Shown here one piece after another: positions 10,570 through 20,827 of a stretch of DNA of 31,041 bases; positions within the stretch are counted from its first letter, which is position 1, and the number at the start of each line of letters is the position of its first letter. This DNA comes from Phoronis ovalis (taxonomy: Eukaryota; Phoronida; Phoronidae), in the NCBI GenBank assembly GCA_028565635.1, contig JAOXYB010029178.1:1-31041 (forward strand). Direction: 5' to 3'. The notes under the pieces were generated by a model. It saw only the letters and a program-made list of their open reading frames with translations, searched no databases and was not told the origin of the DNA. Made by a program: the position numbers and the translations under genes.

Positions 10570-11880
10570 TTATATTGTACTGATTGTGTTAGGTAAACAC
10601 CACATAGTCCCAGGAATTGGCATATCGAAGTCGTACTTCTTTTTTAACCTGTCTGCAAATAGCTTTAGTTCTTGTTTTTTCTTTTCTGTAATTACTACCT
10701 GAAATTTGTTCATTTTTTCTTTGTCAAAATGAGTTCCTCGTTGTGAATCGCGTCCAAATGCTGTTTGAACGAGTTGTTTTAGATTGTTAGTTGGTATGTG
10801 GCAGTAGTCAAGTATAGCGTTACAACTTTCTATGTTGTGCTCTAATAGGTCTTCATAACGTATTCCAGCAATGTTGCATTTTGTTTGCGTATTTAACACG
10901 TACACTTTATGGAAACCAAGATGAACAAAAAGTAACGTTGTTGGGTCAACATTTTGTAATTCATGCTTAGCCCACGGAAACAAGTCATGGTAGCAAAACA
11001 AATCCAAGAACAGGTTATGGACTTTTGGGCAGAAGTAACATAGTATTTTGCTTTGCATTACATACGCCATCATTTTAAACGAAATATTAGCATGCATCAT
11101 CCTCGTTAAAGAAATAACAAATTTACTAGTGTCTTTCCTGTACAGGTAAAGTAAATGCACATCTGGATTTTCTCGAGCCACGTGGTCTAATAGATGAATG
11201 CTAAATCCCATTAATTTGACGCAGTAGAATGTTACTCCGTCTCTCGGTTTGCAACAAATATTCACACAGTGCCGTACAAGCAGATCGATATTCTTCCCAT
11301 TCTTTTTCATGTTGGATAACATATTCAACCAGTATGGTTCCGACATACTAATGCCTCCAGGGATTGCTTCAAATACCTGTGTCAACAAGGTAGATCCACA
11401 TCTTCCAGTGTTAAATAAGAATAAAACAGGAATCTTGGGTCTACCTATCTCTTCAGCAAGCCTGTGGAAATGTTTAATAGGTACAATTATTAGTTGTTCA
11501 GCATGGTCAAATTGCGCTGTGTACATAAATGCATTTACGTCAGAACTCCAAACTTTTTTATTCTCCGGGGCATGTATGAACAGTGCTTCAGTGTCTGTCA
11601 GTGAAAATAATGATACATTGTAGGAAAGCACAATATTTGGGTGAACAAAGGAGTTGTGTGTTGTAATAAAGTTATGACTTCCAAAATCTTGCATAATGTT
11701 GCAACCTCTCCAGTAAATATCCAACAGTTGTGCTCCGGTCTCATAATTTGAGTTTTTAGTTTCCTGTACCTGTCTTGAGATACCTCTCACTTTCCATACC
11801 ATAAATTGTATAGCTTCAAATACAATTCTAACAATGGTAAATACGAAAAACTGAAATATTCCAAAGACTCCAAAATCCAT
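10570..11880 (-). CDS. Membrane-anchored sulfotransferase-like protein, copy 2 (intronless)
   Basis: A 436-residue single-exon ORF starting at the ATG at 11880 and colinear with copy 1 without any indel. By hand count about 37 residues differ (about 91% identity). The N-terminal hydrophobic anchor, the P-loop FNTGRCGSTLL, YRKDTSKFVIS, RYEDLLEH and RDSQRGTHF are all intact. The sequon NVT of copy 1 is NVS here, so the glycosylation site is kept. Differences cluster modestly in residues 213-232 (DEITFYC…GHSIDLLG against DGVTFYC…GFSIHLLD) and 255-269, next to the presumed 3'-phosphate site. These could alter acceptor choice; that is inference. Intact frames amid indel-rich flanks argue that both copies are functional. 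The substrate is unknown. Confidence 0.85.
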   Translation of the reverse strand: MDFGVFGIFQFFVFTIVRIVFEAIQFMVWKVRGISRQVQETKNSNYETGAQLLDIYWRGCNIMQDFGSHNFITTHNSFVHPNIVLSYNVSLFSLTDTEALFIHAPENKKVWSSDVNAFMYTAQFDHAEQLIIVPIKHFHRLAEEIGRPKIPVLFLFNTGRCGSTLLTQVFEAIPGGISMSEPYWLNMLSNMKKNGKNIDLLVRHCVNICCKPRDGVTFYCVKLMGFSIHLLDHVARENPDVHLLYLYRKDTSKFVISLTRMMHANISFKMMAYVMQSKILCYFCPKVHNLFLDLFCYHDLFPWAKHELQNVDPTTLLFVHLGFHKVYVLNTQTKCNIAGIRYEDLLEHNIESCNAILDYCHIPTNNLKQLVQTAFGRDSQRGTHFDKEKMNKFQVVITEKKKQELKLFADRLKKKYDFDMPIPGTMWCLPNTISTI

Positions 11881-12028
11881 TCTGATCACAGTACAAGTAA
11901 ATCTTAGCTTCTAATTATAAATATCGGCATAAATGTCAACTCTCTACTGTGCCTAAATAAGTACTAAAAGATTTTTATTTTACTGTAACTTTTAAAGCCC
12001 GGCCAGAGGTCATGCTTCTAAAAATAGT

Positions 12029-12374
12029 CCTTGGGCTATCCATATTATGATTACGGGGGGGGGGGTGCCTCCCAAACAAGTCACTTTTTCATCAATAATT
12101 CCCTAAAGATTGGTCCACTTGTCACAAAAATGTCCTTAAGAATGGATCCACCTTTCAACAAAATGCCTAAAAGTGGGTCGTTTTCTTACGATTTCACTTA
12201 ACGGTAGCGTTTTTGGGGGAGTTTTCAGAGAGGGAACCTTAAAAAATGGGCCCTTTTAGTGACAAGAAACCCTAAAAATGGGTCAATTTTTGTGACCAAA
12301 ATCCCTAAAAATGGTTGGATATTTTAATTTGGGCTGCATATCCCCGTCTAAAATATTGTCAATACCCCCCTGTC
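12029..12374. mobile_element. MITE family A, copy 2
   Basis: The same element as 7911-8274, flanked by AAAATAGT at 12021-12028 and 12375-12382. It keeps the about 32-bp periodic interior (repeated CCCTAAAAATG(G) preceded by TTTTGTGACCAAAA-like sequence), best preserved at 12245-12320. A run of 11 G (12055-12065) sits near the left end where copy 1 has GATTATGGAGG. The shared target site shows it was carried along in the unit duplication. Confidence 0.8.
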
Positions 12375-12382
12375 AAAATAGT

Positions 12383-12643
12383 ACCGTCTAGTTTATTGTG
12401 CTTGACCAACAATATGAATTGAAACGTCCTATTTATTGCTCGGGTTATATACTATTTGCTGATGACACATGTTTTGGGACATGTATGTGGAATCTTCGGG
12501 ATATCTTGTACACTCCCAAGAAAACCAAATGTACGTTTTTTTATTCCAGTAAGGCTTATATATTTAACTTCATTTCCAGTATTAAAAACGTGTATGATAT
12601 AATACTATATATCTTATGCCTTGTGGGGTTTACATCTTGTCTG
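12383..12643. repeat. Array repeat S, copy 2
   Basis: Matches 8283-8605, with GTTTATTGTGCTTGACCAAC, TTTATTGCTCGGG, GATGA.ACATGT and CCCAAGAAAACCAAATG at 12515. Homology ends near GTTTACATCTTGTCTG, where sequence present only in unit 2 begins. Confidence 0.7.
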
Positions 12644-12711
12644 AGACTAATATAACTACCGGTAACTACTGTTAACAAGTTTTTTGACTGTTTGAATACA
12701 CAGATCGGAAT

Positions 12712-13209
12712 TTGTACGCAGGTCAGCGTGCACAGAACAACAATCTAAATGCATATGTTACTACGGATGATGTACGACTAGCATGGTTGTTGAACGACTG
12801 TTTGGGTTATGCGACACTGAAGCGCGGCACGTGTATATATATAGACCGATATAGGAAGAGACCCCCGGGGGTAATTTCACTCAAGCTGATAAACAAAAAA
12901 TGAAACTTGACAGGTCTCGAGATTACCATTCGTTCAGTAACAGAGCTTGTGGTTTTTTTGTTAGAAAATGGGGCTCCTTTTGTACTTACTGCTAACTTTA
13001 ACCAAGATCCATTGGAGCAACATTTTGGACACTATAGGCATAAGGGCGGGACGAACGACAACCCCTTCGTGCAGAAAGTTCGACACAGTATGACACAATT
13101 CCAATTATGCACAATTGGCTGCTCAGCCATTGATAACAGGCGAGGAAATGTGCAGAGAAATAATGTTAATCGTCAAATAGATAATGCCCCTTTGCCTCGA
13201 AGGCACTGA
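12712..13209 (+). pseudogene. P-element/THAP9-like transposase C-terminal remnant
   Basis: The stretch 12907-13209 reads GLEITIRSVTELVVFLLENG, then LTANFNQDPLEQHFGHYR, then KGGTNDNP, and ends in TGA at 13207-13209. The NQDPLE..FG..R..GG..DNP signature is typical of the C-terminal part of P-superfamily transposases, including THAP9-like proteins. Upstream, FTQADKQKMKL is readable around 12868-12905 but in another frame, and a TGA interrupts the first frame at 12901, so the gene is frameshifted. The THAP DNA-binding domain and most of the catalytic core are missing. It lies in a 1.15-kb segment (12644-13795) that is absent from unit 1, so it arrived after duplication or was lost from unit 1. 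I could not define terminal inverted repeats. Confidence 0.75.
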
Positions 13210-13795
13210 AAGAGGTGATGTTTTGGTTAATAATGTTTTGTGTTTGCATTTTGTACAGTGCATAAATCACTGTTTTATTTTTGTGTATTTGCAAGTTATG
13301 AGACAAAAATGCTTGTTGAGTTTTGTGGAGTTAGTCACTCAGTGGCATAGTTTAAGGCATTAATTGTGTATTTTGAAAATCTTCATTACCTTTTATATGT
13401 TAATAACTTTTTGCTAGTCACCATAAATCAAATATATATCATAAGAATTCTAGTTTTGTTTGACTTCATACTTTAATTATCACTGCAAAAAAAATTAATC
13501 TTAAATGCAGGCACATTATCTTTGTATTTAGGTGCTGACCCAGGATTTTCATAAGGGATGTTTTTTTTCAAACATTTAGTTGCATTTCTCTCTCAAACAA
13601 TTAGTTTTGTTTTGTTAAATCCTAGACTGCAGATATATTAAAATAAAAATAAAAATAGTGCAATAATATTTATATACATTTATTTGCATAGCCTAAAAAT
13701 CAACACTTGCACACATGAACTATTGGTTTGACAAGTCCTTTAAACTTTTACGCAGATATTTGTTTTTTGAAGATTTCCCATTTTGCTTGTCTTTA
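13210..13795. other. Unit 2-specific non-coding sequence
   Basis: AT-rich sequence between the transposase remnant and repeat R copy 2, with no counterpart in unit 1. It may be the 3' non-coding part of the inserted P-like element. No terminal repeat was recognised. Confidence 0.35.
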
Positions 13796-15142
13796 GCATA
13801 TTGCAATATAATCCTCGTGCACAGAACCAGTTAACGACCAAGAATCACTCGCGGATTTACAATTAAAGAAGAAACAAACTTTTCAAACTTTCCAATTGCT
13901 TTAAATACTTGAAATTGCGTTTGAATAAAGTATGCACTGCGGCCTCGACCAATAAACGTTTTTTCGAACACTATTTAGCCATATTTGTCAGTTACCCGAC
14001 CAATATTTCTACAATACTGTCCAAGTTATTGTGCTTGAACTACAGCATTAAAAACGTTCCATTTATTGCCCGGGCTATAAAAACAAGCCATATACTATCC
14101 CTTTATACTATAGTGCTGAACCTAGGGCAATAAATAGAATGTCTTTAATATTGTTGGTCACGCACAATAACCCCGGATACATGTATCATGTATATAATAA
14201 TGTGCATTACAATAGACCTTAAATAATTAAAATCAGCGAACAGGATTTTTGAACCATCCCAAGAAAACCAAATGCACAGTTTTTGCTCCCAGTACAGTCA
14301 GCACAGTTCATTTTCTGTGTTAAAGATATATGTATTAATAATGCTGTTGTATGGTAAATAAAATGTGCTATATAGCCACATCAGTAAACCTAGTGTACTC
14401 ATAACTAGGGGGTACACAAGGTATTTTTTGGTGGGGATGCGCAGCCCAGTTGAAAATTTTGGATTTGGATTGTATACTTCTTACTGTATTTTTTTGGATG
14501 GCTACCGTAAAGAAATTCAAAAATTTGGATTGCTACCCGCTGTTTACAACATATATTATTAAATTTGGATTAATTTTAGGTTTATATCCATAAAACGATT
14601 TTTGGAATTTGGTTTGTATCAGTGAGTTTGCGTAAAAGGGACTGCTACTCAAATATGTTAAAATTTTGGATTGCTACCCTTATATTTCACAAAATTTTGA
14701 TTGCTATATATACCCTTATATTTCAAAACATTTGGATTGGGTTTGCTATCACAAGCTAAAATTTTGGATTGGGTTTCGCGGCGCATCCCCGTATCAAAAA
14801 AAAAACATGAGTACCCCCGGAACTCATAATCAATAATTAACGGGTGATCGTGCATGGTGAATCGAAGCAATAGACATTTGTGACACTTAAAAGATGTTAT
14901 CCGCCATTATGAAACTTAAAAATCCTATATTGATAAAAGTAATTTAAAAATCAAACGCTCGTCGTGACACTGGGGCTTTGGTAAGAAACTACGTAACTAT
15001 GTTAATATCTGGCGGCCGTACGCTTCAAAAGATATTCATATTTTAAATTATTATAGAAAAAACCTAATAAATACAGCATGACCCGTTTTACTTTATAAAA
15101 ATTATGTAATAATTAATAACCTTCTCGGGATAACCTTTTCTT
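13796..15142. repeat. Array repeat R, copy 2 (interrupted by a MITE)
   Basis: Matches 8814-9732 from CAATATAATCCTCGTGCACA to CTTCTCGGGATAACC. It is longer because a family B MITE (14405-14821) is inserted in it. It also keeps the internal inverted pair around TTTATTGCCCGGG (about 14025-14080 and 14125-14180) and CCCAAGAAAACCAAATG at 14258. Confidence 0.75.
14405..14821. mobile_element. MITE family B, copy 1, with 8-bp target duplication
   Basis: A 417-bp element between ACTCATAA copies at 14397-14404 and 14822-14829. Ends are CTAGGGGGTAC and, on the other strand, TCCGGGGGTACTCATG; subterminal GGGGATGCGC is also inverted (14433 and 14780). The interior is a series of about 30-bp units related by TTTTGGATT(G)GCTACCC and TTATATTTCA (clear at 14660-14775). 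It is inverted relative to the copy at 18358-18757. Repeat R copy 1 lacks it at the equivalent place near 9430, so it inserted after the R duplication. It encodes no protein. Confidence 0.85.
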
Positions 15143-16040
15143 AACCTAACTTGTATTCTTATGTGGTACATTGAACACAGTTCAGAAAAGCACCCAATGA
15201 GGATAATTTTTTATGGCTTTATGTAGCACACCAACATATTTTTTCACATGTTTCATGCTTAGATAAAGCATTTGGTATATAATGCAGCCTGGAAGGCTAT
15301 CTCTGTTCCCCACTAACCAGCAAGCTGAATTTTTTTTAATTTACCAGCCAGCTAAAAATGCGGGGAACTCTATCTGCCAGTTGAATTTTGTTGTTTTATT
15401 GGGTTTCGTGCTTAAATGAATCATTTAGTGGTGTTAATGTGGAGAATCAGATCTATACAGTATATATATAGTCTATGTTAGAGACTAATACTGATCATGC
15501 CATCATGACAATTAAAGAGAATGAGTTGTTTAAAGAGGCAAATGTACTGTAACTTTGTCTGGGTAACTTTATTTACTGTGAAATGTAACTAGTTGGTCTA
15601 TATTTATTCCTCCTGTATATTTTTTTATATTCATTATATTATATTCACTGTAGTTTGTAGTACACATACACTTGCGCATGTAATTCATGTGCTTAGTGCC
15701 TATTATTCCTGCAAATAAACACATAAAAAATATCATATATCTCTCGGATTTTAAAAATTCTGCCTTGTTCAAAAGTTACAAATATTTTTAATTTAAGGAT
15801 CAGATCAAAATCGGCAAAATTATGACCTTTAAACTTTGAAAATACATAACTTTTAAATTTAAAAAAAATATTAAAAAAAACAGATACAGTTTTGTATACC
15901 TACATATAAAGATAATTTTTACTAGGTTTCAGCTTTGTAGGTGCAGTTCCTTTCGAGTTATTTTTTCTTGTGCACAAGTAGCATTTAAGGTTTTCACCAA
16001 CTTGTTTTAATAGTTACAACCGCTTTTATGCTCGAAATGG
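15143..16040. other. Array end and intergenic sequence
   Basis: 15148-15182 repeats 10469-10505 and marks a truncated next unit of the array; the homology then stops. At about 15310-15370 GTTCCCC and GGGGAAC form an imperfect inverted repeat. No gene is identified. Confidence 0.5.
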
Positions 16041-18349
16041 GGGACAAGCGGCACCGTGTGGCTGATGACAAGAGTCGGGTGCGGAAGAGTACATAAAAAT
16101 GTTGAAATGATAGATGTCACTGCAATCGTAATTGTCAGCGGAAGTAATCCAGGGAAACTAGGAACTGGAGGCAAGTTAGACATTTACAAGCATTTACACT
16201 TCAGGTTGAGGAAGATCGAAACTGTGGATTCATTCCTTTAGGTTTGTGCAGGTTTTTAAAATTGTGTTGAACAATATACCACCAAGGAATGGATGCTGTA
16301 TAAAGCCCTACACTGTCAATAATATTCACATTTCCAGTCACGTGTAGACTGACACCGCGACTTTTCATGAAAATATGTAATTCCCACTACTTGAGTTCAT
16401 ATCGTATACTCCTACGGTACTTTGTATACTCTCTGTGTACAAAACCCAACTTCAGCTACTACAGTCATCTGAAACTTCAGTGCTGGCATACAATTAACAA
16501 AATCCCAACATCTATTAAATCCGGTTAAAATGCACCCAACCGGCAAAGGCATTCGCAAGTAATTTACCACGTTTCGCCACGGGTGGCGCTGCGAAATTGT
16601 TTTTTTAAATATTTCTAAATAAATGAAAACGTTAAATTTTTCATTTTAATGTGTGTTTGTGAGGAACTGTATGACTTTTAACGTGGCACTCACTGCTTTT
16701 GGCTAAATGATCACGTGACCCATAGGTGTGCGCTTACCTGTGCTAAAAATTACACCAACTTCAACGCTCGACGAGATAAATGATCTAATTTTTTGGCAAA
16801 ATTAGTTAATGTGTTTATTTAGGAAGATAACTGGCATAAGGCATATTTCGTTTTTTTCTTCCATTTTAGGTAACAGTTTTTTTTCCATATAACTCTTTTA
16901 AAATCCGCAATTTTTCGCTTGAAAATATGTTATTCCTAAAAAACGCCAAACTAGTTTGAGTATGCCATATGTGCAAAAGTAAGTTCCTACTTACATGATC
17001 TCATAGAACAACTTTCCAAAATTTACAAAATCAAGCGAACGCGCGGAATTTGAATCATATCGTTCCTACTTTACTGCAAGCAACAGTGCTCAGTAGCAGA
17101 ACGTGCATATGTATACAGCGGAGATAATTCCGAATTATAGCGCGTGCGTCTGGAAATAAATTTTAACCTGCCTTAAGTTACTTGCGTTAGCGATCATCAT
17201 ACATGAATAAATGGCACCACCTAGCTGTGAGTATCCGAGAAAATGGGTTCGGCCAAGCCTCACAGGTCAGACTTATAATAGCAAGAGGCATATCAATAAT
17301 AACCCGAACAAGAACGTCATGAACCATGACTACGTGTCATGTTAAAATTTACTGAGTCTATGCAAAGAAATCTTGCATGATTTGCTTTTGACTTGAGCAG
17401 TTCACATGCCACTTTTGGGGCAATTTAATTTTTTTTACGTTGCGGTTTTTAATTGTTTTATCTGTTTTCAGCTATCGAAAACTCAAATGTATACTAAAAC
17501 GTCTTTTGCTTTGGATTTTATTAGCTTTTTATGGATAATTCATTCAGGGGAGCACTTCACAATTTTGGGTAGGGGTGTGCTGCCTGTGCTTAAAAACCGG
17601 ATCCTCTCTCAACTATTTTTACGCTGCCAAAAAAAACAAAACAGTTTACTTAACTTTTTTTCTAGGTACATGTGTGTTTCATTTCTTCTCAAGATAATGT
17701 GAGAGCCTGGACTATACCCTGGTGACAACGGACATTGTATACAAGGCACTATGTTAGTTAGACAGTTTAGAATATTAACAACTTGTACAAGAGCTGCTGT
17801 TACAGTTCGCAGGTGTGTAAAGTGAAAACAGTACTTCATATCCCCATGATAACGAAGGGATGGCTTCCAGCAAGTGCATATTGCCATACGTTGTAAATGG
17901 CATGTTTTCTGTTGTCTATTTTTGCAAATAGTCGAGCTGGAATATCAGAAGCCCAAGCTTCTTCCAAGTGATATACCTATCTTGACCTATCTCGGGAAAA
18001 AAGGGCATGTTCTACTGGAAGTCCTCTGATTAGTAGAAGGTAGCAATAGTGACTCTTCTTTAAAAACAAACACGATCAGAACTTGCATCCCACATATGGA
18101 AAATGTTCTACACTATAAGAAAATTTGTTCTTTAGGAAGCATTGCATGAAAATAAGTAAAATGTTTTTGCATTATGGCAGGTAGAGAGCAGATAGGAGAT
18201 TCCTGTTGCGACTGTTTTGTGCCATATTTTGAGCACCATATTCATCTACTTCAATAGTTTATGTACTATGCTGCTAATGGTAACCAAAATGGCACCAAAC
18301 GGCATTGCCAGTTGATGATAATGATAGCATGAATATGATATTTTAAACT
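16041..18349. other. Intergenic region or 5' intron upstream of ECHDC1
   Basis: No confident exon. The missing 5' exon of ECHDC1 should lie here or further upstream. A short hairpin GCCACGGGTGGC sits at about 16577-16588 inside TTTCGC…GCGAAA. A stretch at about 17545-17600 (CAGGGGAGCACTT, then GGGGTGTGCTGCC) looks like the left end of a family A-type MITE, without a matching right end. Confidence 0.4.
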
Positions 18350-18357
18350 ACTGTCAG

Positions 18358-18757
18358 CCTAGGGTACTCGTGTTTTTTTGACTACGGGGATGTGCCGCAC
18401 AACCCAATCCAACATTTTAGCTTGTGGTAGCAAACCCAATCCAAATTTTTTGAAATATAAGGGTAGCAATCCAAATTTTTTGAAATATAAGGGTAGCAAT
18501 TCAAAATTTTAAAATATTTGAGTATCCATCCATTTTTATGCAAATTGACTGATACAAACCAAATTCTAAATTCTATTTATGGATACAAACCTAAAATTAA
18601 TCCAAATTATTTGCTGTAAGCAGTGAGTAGCAATCCAAATTTTTGAATTTCTTTACGGTAGCAATCCAAAAAAATACAGTAAGAAGTTTACAATCCAAAT
18701 CCAAAATTTTCAACTGGGCTGCACACCCTACCAAAAAATAACTTGAGTACCCCCGGG
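18358..18757. mobile_element. MITE family B, copy 2, with 8-bp target duplication
   Basis: A 400-bp element between perfect ACTGTCAG copies at 18350-18357 and 18758-18765. Ends are CCTAGGGTACTC and, on the other strand, CCCGGGGGTACTC. Inside, about eight diverged units of about 30 bp follow each other; two adjacent ones near 18445-18505 are almost identical and end in GGGTAGCAAT. It has the opposite orientation to 14405-14821. Its right end lies only 31 bp from the ECHDC1 exon that begins at 18789. Confidence 0.88.
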
Positions 18758-18788
18758 ACTGTCAGGTGCACATTGCCGCTTTTTGCAG

Positions 18789-19839
18789 GTACCATTTATC
18801 AACTACAGAAGAAACTGAATTTCGTCTTCAATTTGTCAAATATAGTGGTGGGTCTGTTGATGTAATTAAAGATAATGAATCAGGAATTGCCACCGTTACG
18901 CTAAACAATCCACAAAAACGAAATGCTTTGTCAGGTGATCCTTTTGTCTAGTTATTCTTACATTAAATATGAGCTTCAAATGGCCAGTGGGTGCCAATTA
19001 TAAAAATTAGATATATAGTTTTGACTATTAAAATAATGATTTCATTGTACAAAATTTAACCTATTGCAAACCTTTTTGTAAACATGATTAACAACTTCTA
19101 ACAAACTAACAAGTTAATTAATACTACTTTTTAAAAAGTACCATTTAATTTTTTTTAAGGTAAAATGATGGTTGATTTGAACAGTGCGGTCAAAGAACTA
19201 AATTCATGGGATGAAGGAAAAGCGTTAATTCTTTGTGGAGCTGATAATACTTTTTGTTCAGGAGGTGATCTCAGTACGGTTACTAAAATACTAAACCAAG
19301 TGGATGCGAAAAGAATATGTATGTTTATGCAAAGTACACTAGCTCAGTTTCAGTGTCTCCCTCTAGTGTCTGTTGCTATGATAGAGGGTAATGCTATTGG
19401 CGGAGGAGCAGAATTAATTACAGCAAGTGATTTCAGAATTATGACAAATAATGCTAAAATAGGATTTGTACAAACCAAATTAAATGTTACTACAGGGTGG
19501 GGAGGAGGAACTAGATTGGTACAAATGCTTGGTCGTGTTAAAGCTCTAGATCTACTTTTAAGTGGAAGATTACTTGATGCTCAGGAAGCAATGAGCATTG
19601 GATTGGTTCAACATATTTTGCCTCAAGGGGGCAACACTATCCAATCAGCTAAGAACTGGTTATCCAAGTATACAAAAGGAACACATTCTGTCTCTAGGAA
19701 TATTAATCAAATGGTAGATTATGCCATGAAAAATGATAATCTTTCCTCATTAAAAAATGAACAAGACAGATTTATTGAAGTATGGGGGTCTGACGCTCAC
19801 GAAGAAGCTATAAACCAAAACAAGAAACATATAGCATAA
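18789..19839 (+). CDS. ECHDC1: Ethylmalonyl-CoA decarboxylase, two 3' exons (5' end not found)
   Basis: Exons 18789-18934 and 19160-19839 join in frame (…NALSG|KMMVDL…); the intron is 225 bp, with GT at 18935 and a T-rich AAG acceptor. The product is a crotonase-fold enzyme. The family's oxyanion-hole segments are FCSGGDL (19252-19272) and IGGGAEL (19396-19416). GGSVDV near the N-terminus, LNNPQKRNALSG, CMFMQSTL and EVWG near the C-terminus match animal ECHDC1. That cytosolic enzyme decarboxylates ethylmalonyl-CoA, a side product of acyl-CoA carboxylases, back to butyryl-CoA (metabolite repair). The first exon base is a third codon position, so a 5' exon with the start codon must lie upstream. 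I could not find it. A distant enoyl-CoA hydratase paralogue is possible but less likely. Confidence 0.9.
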
Positions 19840-20302
19840 ATCGACAAGTACCATAAGAACACAATAGATTTTCCCATCTACTTCTATTGTAACATAAAAC
19901 ATTATAAAAAATCCCATACCAATCATATCTATTATAACTTAAGATTTTTTGATATCCTACTCCCAGTTATTTTTTCTTGCAGACTGCATAACGTGGCATG
20001 ATCATCAAAGTTGTTTAGTTATCCCTCTCCCAAGACCTACCCTCAGAAATATACCTTGTCACAGCTGACAAAATTGCACTTTTGCACTGGCAAAAACATT
20101 CCGTCTAATTTGGTGAATTTCATGTTAAAAGAAGTAATATTTGTGTCAGTTTCACCCTCATTGATTCCACTTTGAAACAAAAAGAAACAAAAAATACCAG
20201 CCAAAGGAGGTAAAAATTGATACTTGAAGTGTTGCTGCACCTTTGGGGCCTCGATTGGGGCAGCACCTATTTGTGTTTTTATGCCATGTGTAAATGCAAA
20301 CT

Positions 20303-20308
20303 AATAAA
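20303..20308 (+). promoter_or_regulatory. Possible polyadenylation signal of ECHDC1
   Basis: AATAAA about 460 bp after the ECHDC1 stop. It is a plausible 3' end for a UTR spanning 19840 to about 20330, but AT-rich sequence makes such hexamers common. Confidence 0.35.
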
Positions 20309-20777
20309 AGATAGATTTAATTTATAATTATCTTTGTTAAGTTTCGTAACATTTCGTATCAGTCTGCACTTAAAAATATTTTATTTGAGGAGTCACATTT
20401 TTTTGCAATCACTTATTCTTTGTTTGTTTGAAAGGTATGTATGATTTCTTTGTCAAATGAGGTCAAACCACAGTTCAGTAAGTGCATAACAAAATTTTAT
20501 ATAAGTGACAAAAATGAGTTTAAAAATAGTAGGATAACTATCTTAAAATAATCTAATGTAGTTATTAATGAAATTGTTGCAACTTTGTATTGTATGAAAA
20601 AGTATCATGCTTAATTAAAAAGTATTTCAGTAAAAAACGATTAAATAAATATTGAAATTTGCCTATGATTTGAACATCTTGGCACCAAAATCATTTAAAT
20701 TTGTTTATTCCTGTCTGTATTCTTGCAAACTGACATTATTAATTTATAACTATGATCAACCAGCTTCTTTTTCTTAC

Positions 20778-20827
20778 TTCCTGCCTAGGATATATAAAAC
20801 TTGAGTTTTATATATCCTAGTTCCTGC
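20778..20827. repeat. 36-bp palindrome flanked by a 7-bp direct repeat
   Basis: The arms CTAGGATATATAAAACT (20785-20801) and its exact reverse complement (20804-20820) surround a 2-base TG centre. TTCCTGC occurs immediately before (20778-20784) and immediately after (20821-20827). The layout resembles a minimal inverted-repeat-only insertion with a target duplication of 7 bp (8 if the next C is counted). Confidence 0.85.

Noticed and set aside
14365-14562. 65-codon ORF across the left end of a MITE
   Set aside because: The MITE inserted here recently and its units merely lack stops in this frame.
15487-15551. Possible terminal exon after TTAG reading TNTDHAIMTIKENELFKEAN
   Set aside because: Only about 22 codons with no upstream exon found; chance is a sufficient explanation.
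17211-17345. 44-codon ORF starting MAPPSCEYPRKW, with a GTGAGT donor at about 17227
   Set aside because: Tested as the missing ECHDC1 first exon. The GTGAGT donor leaves phase 1, whereas the exon at 18789 needs phase 2, so it does not join in frame.
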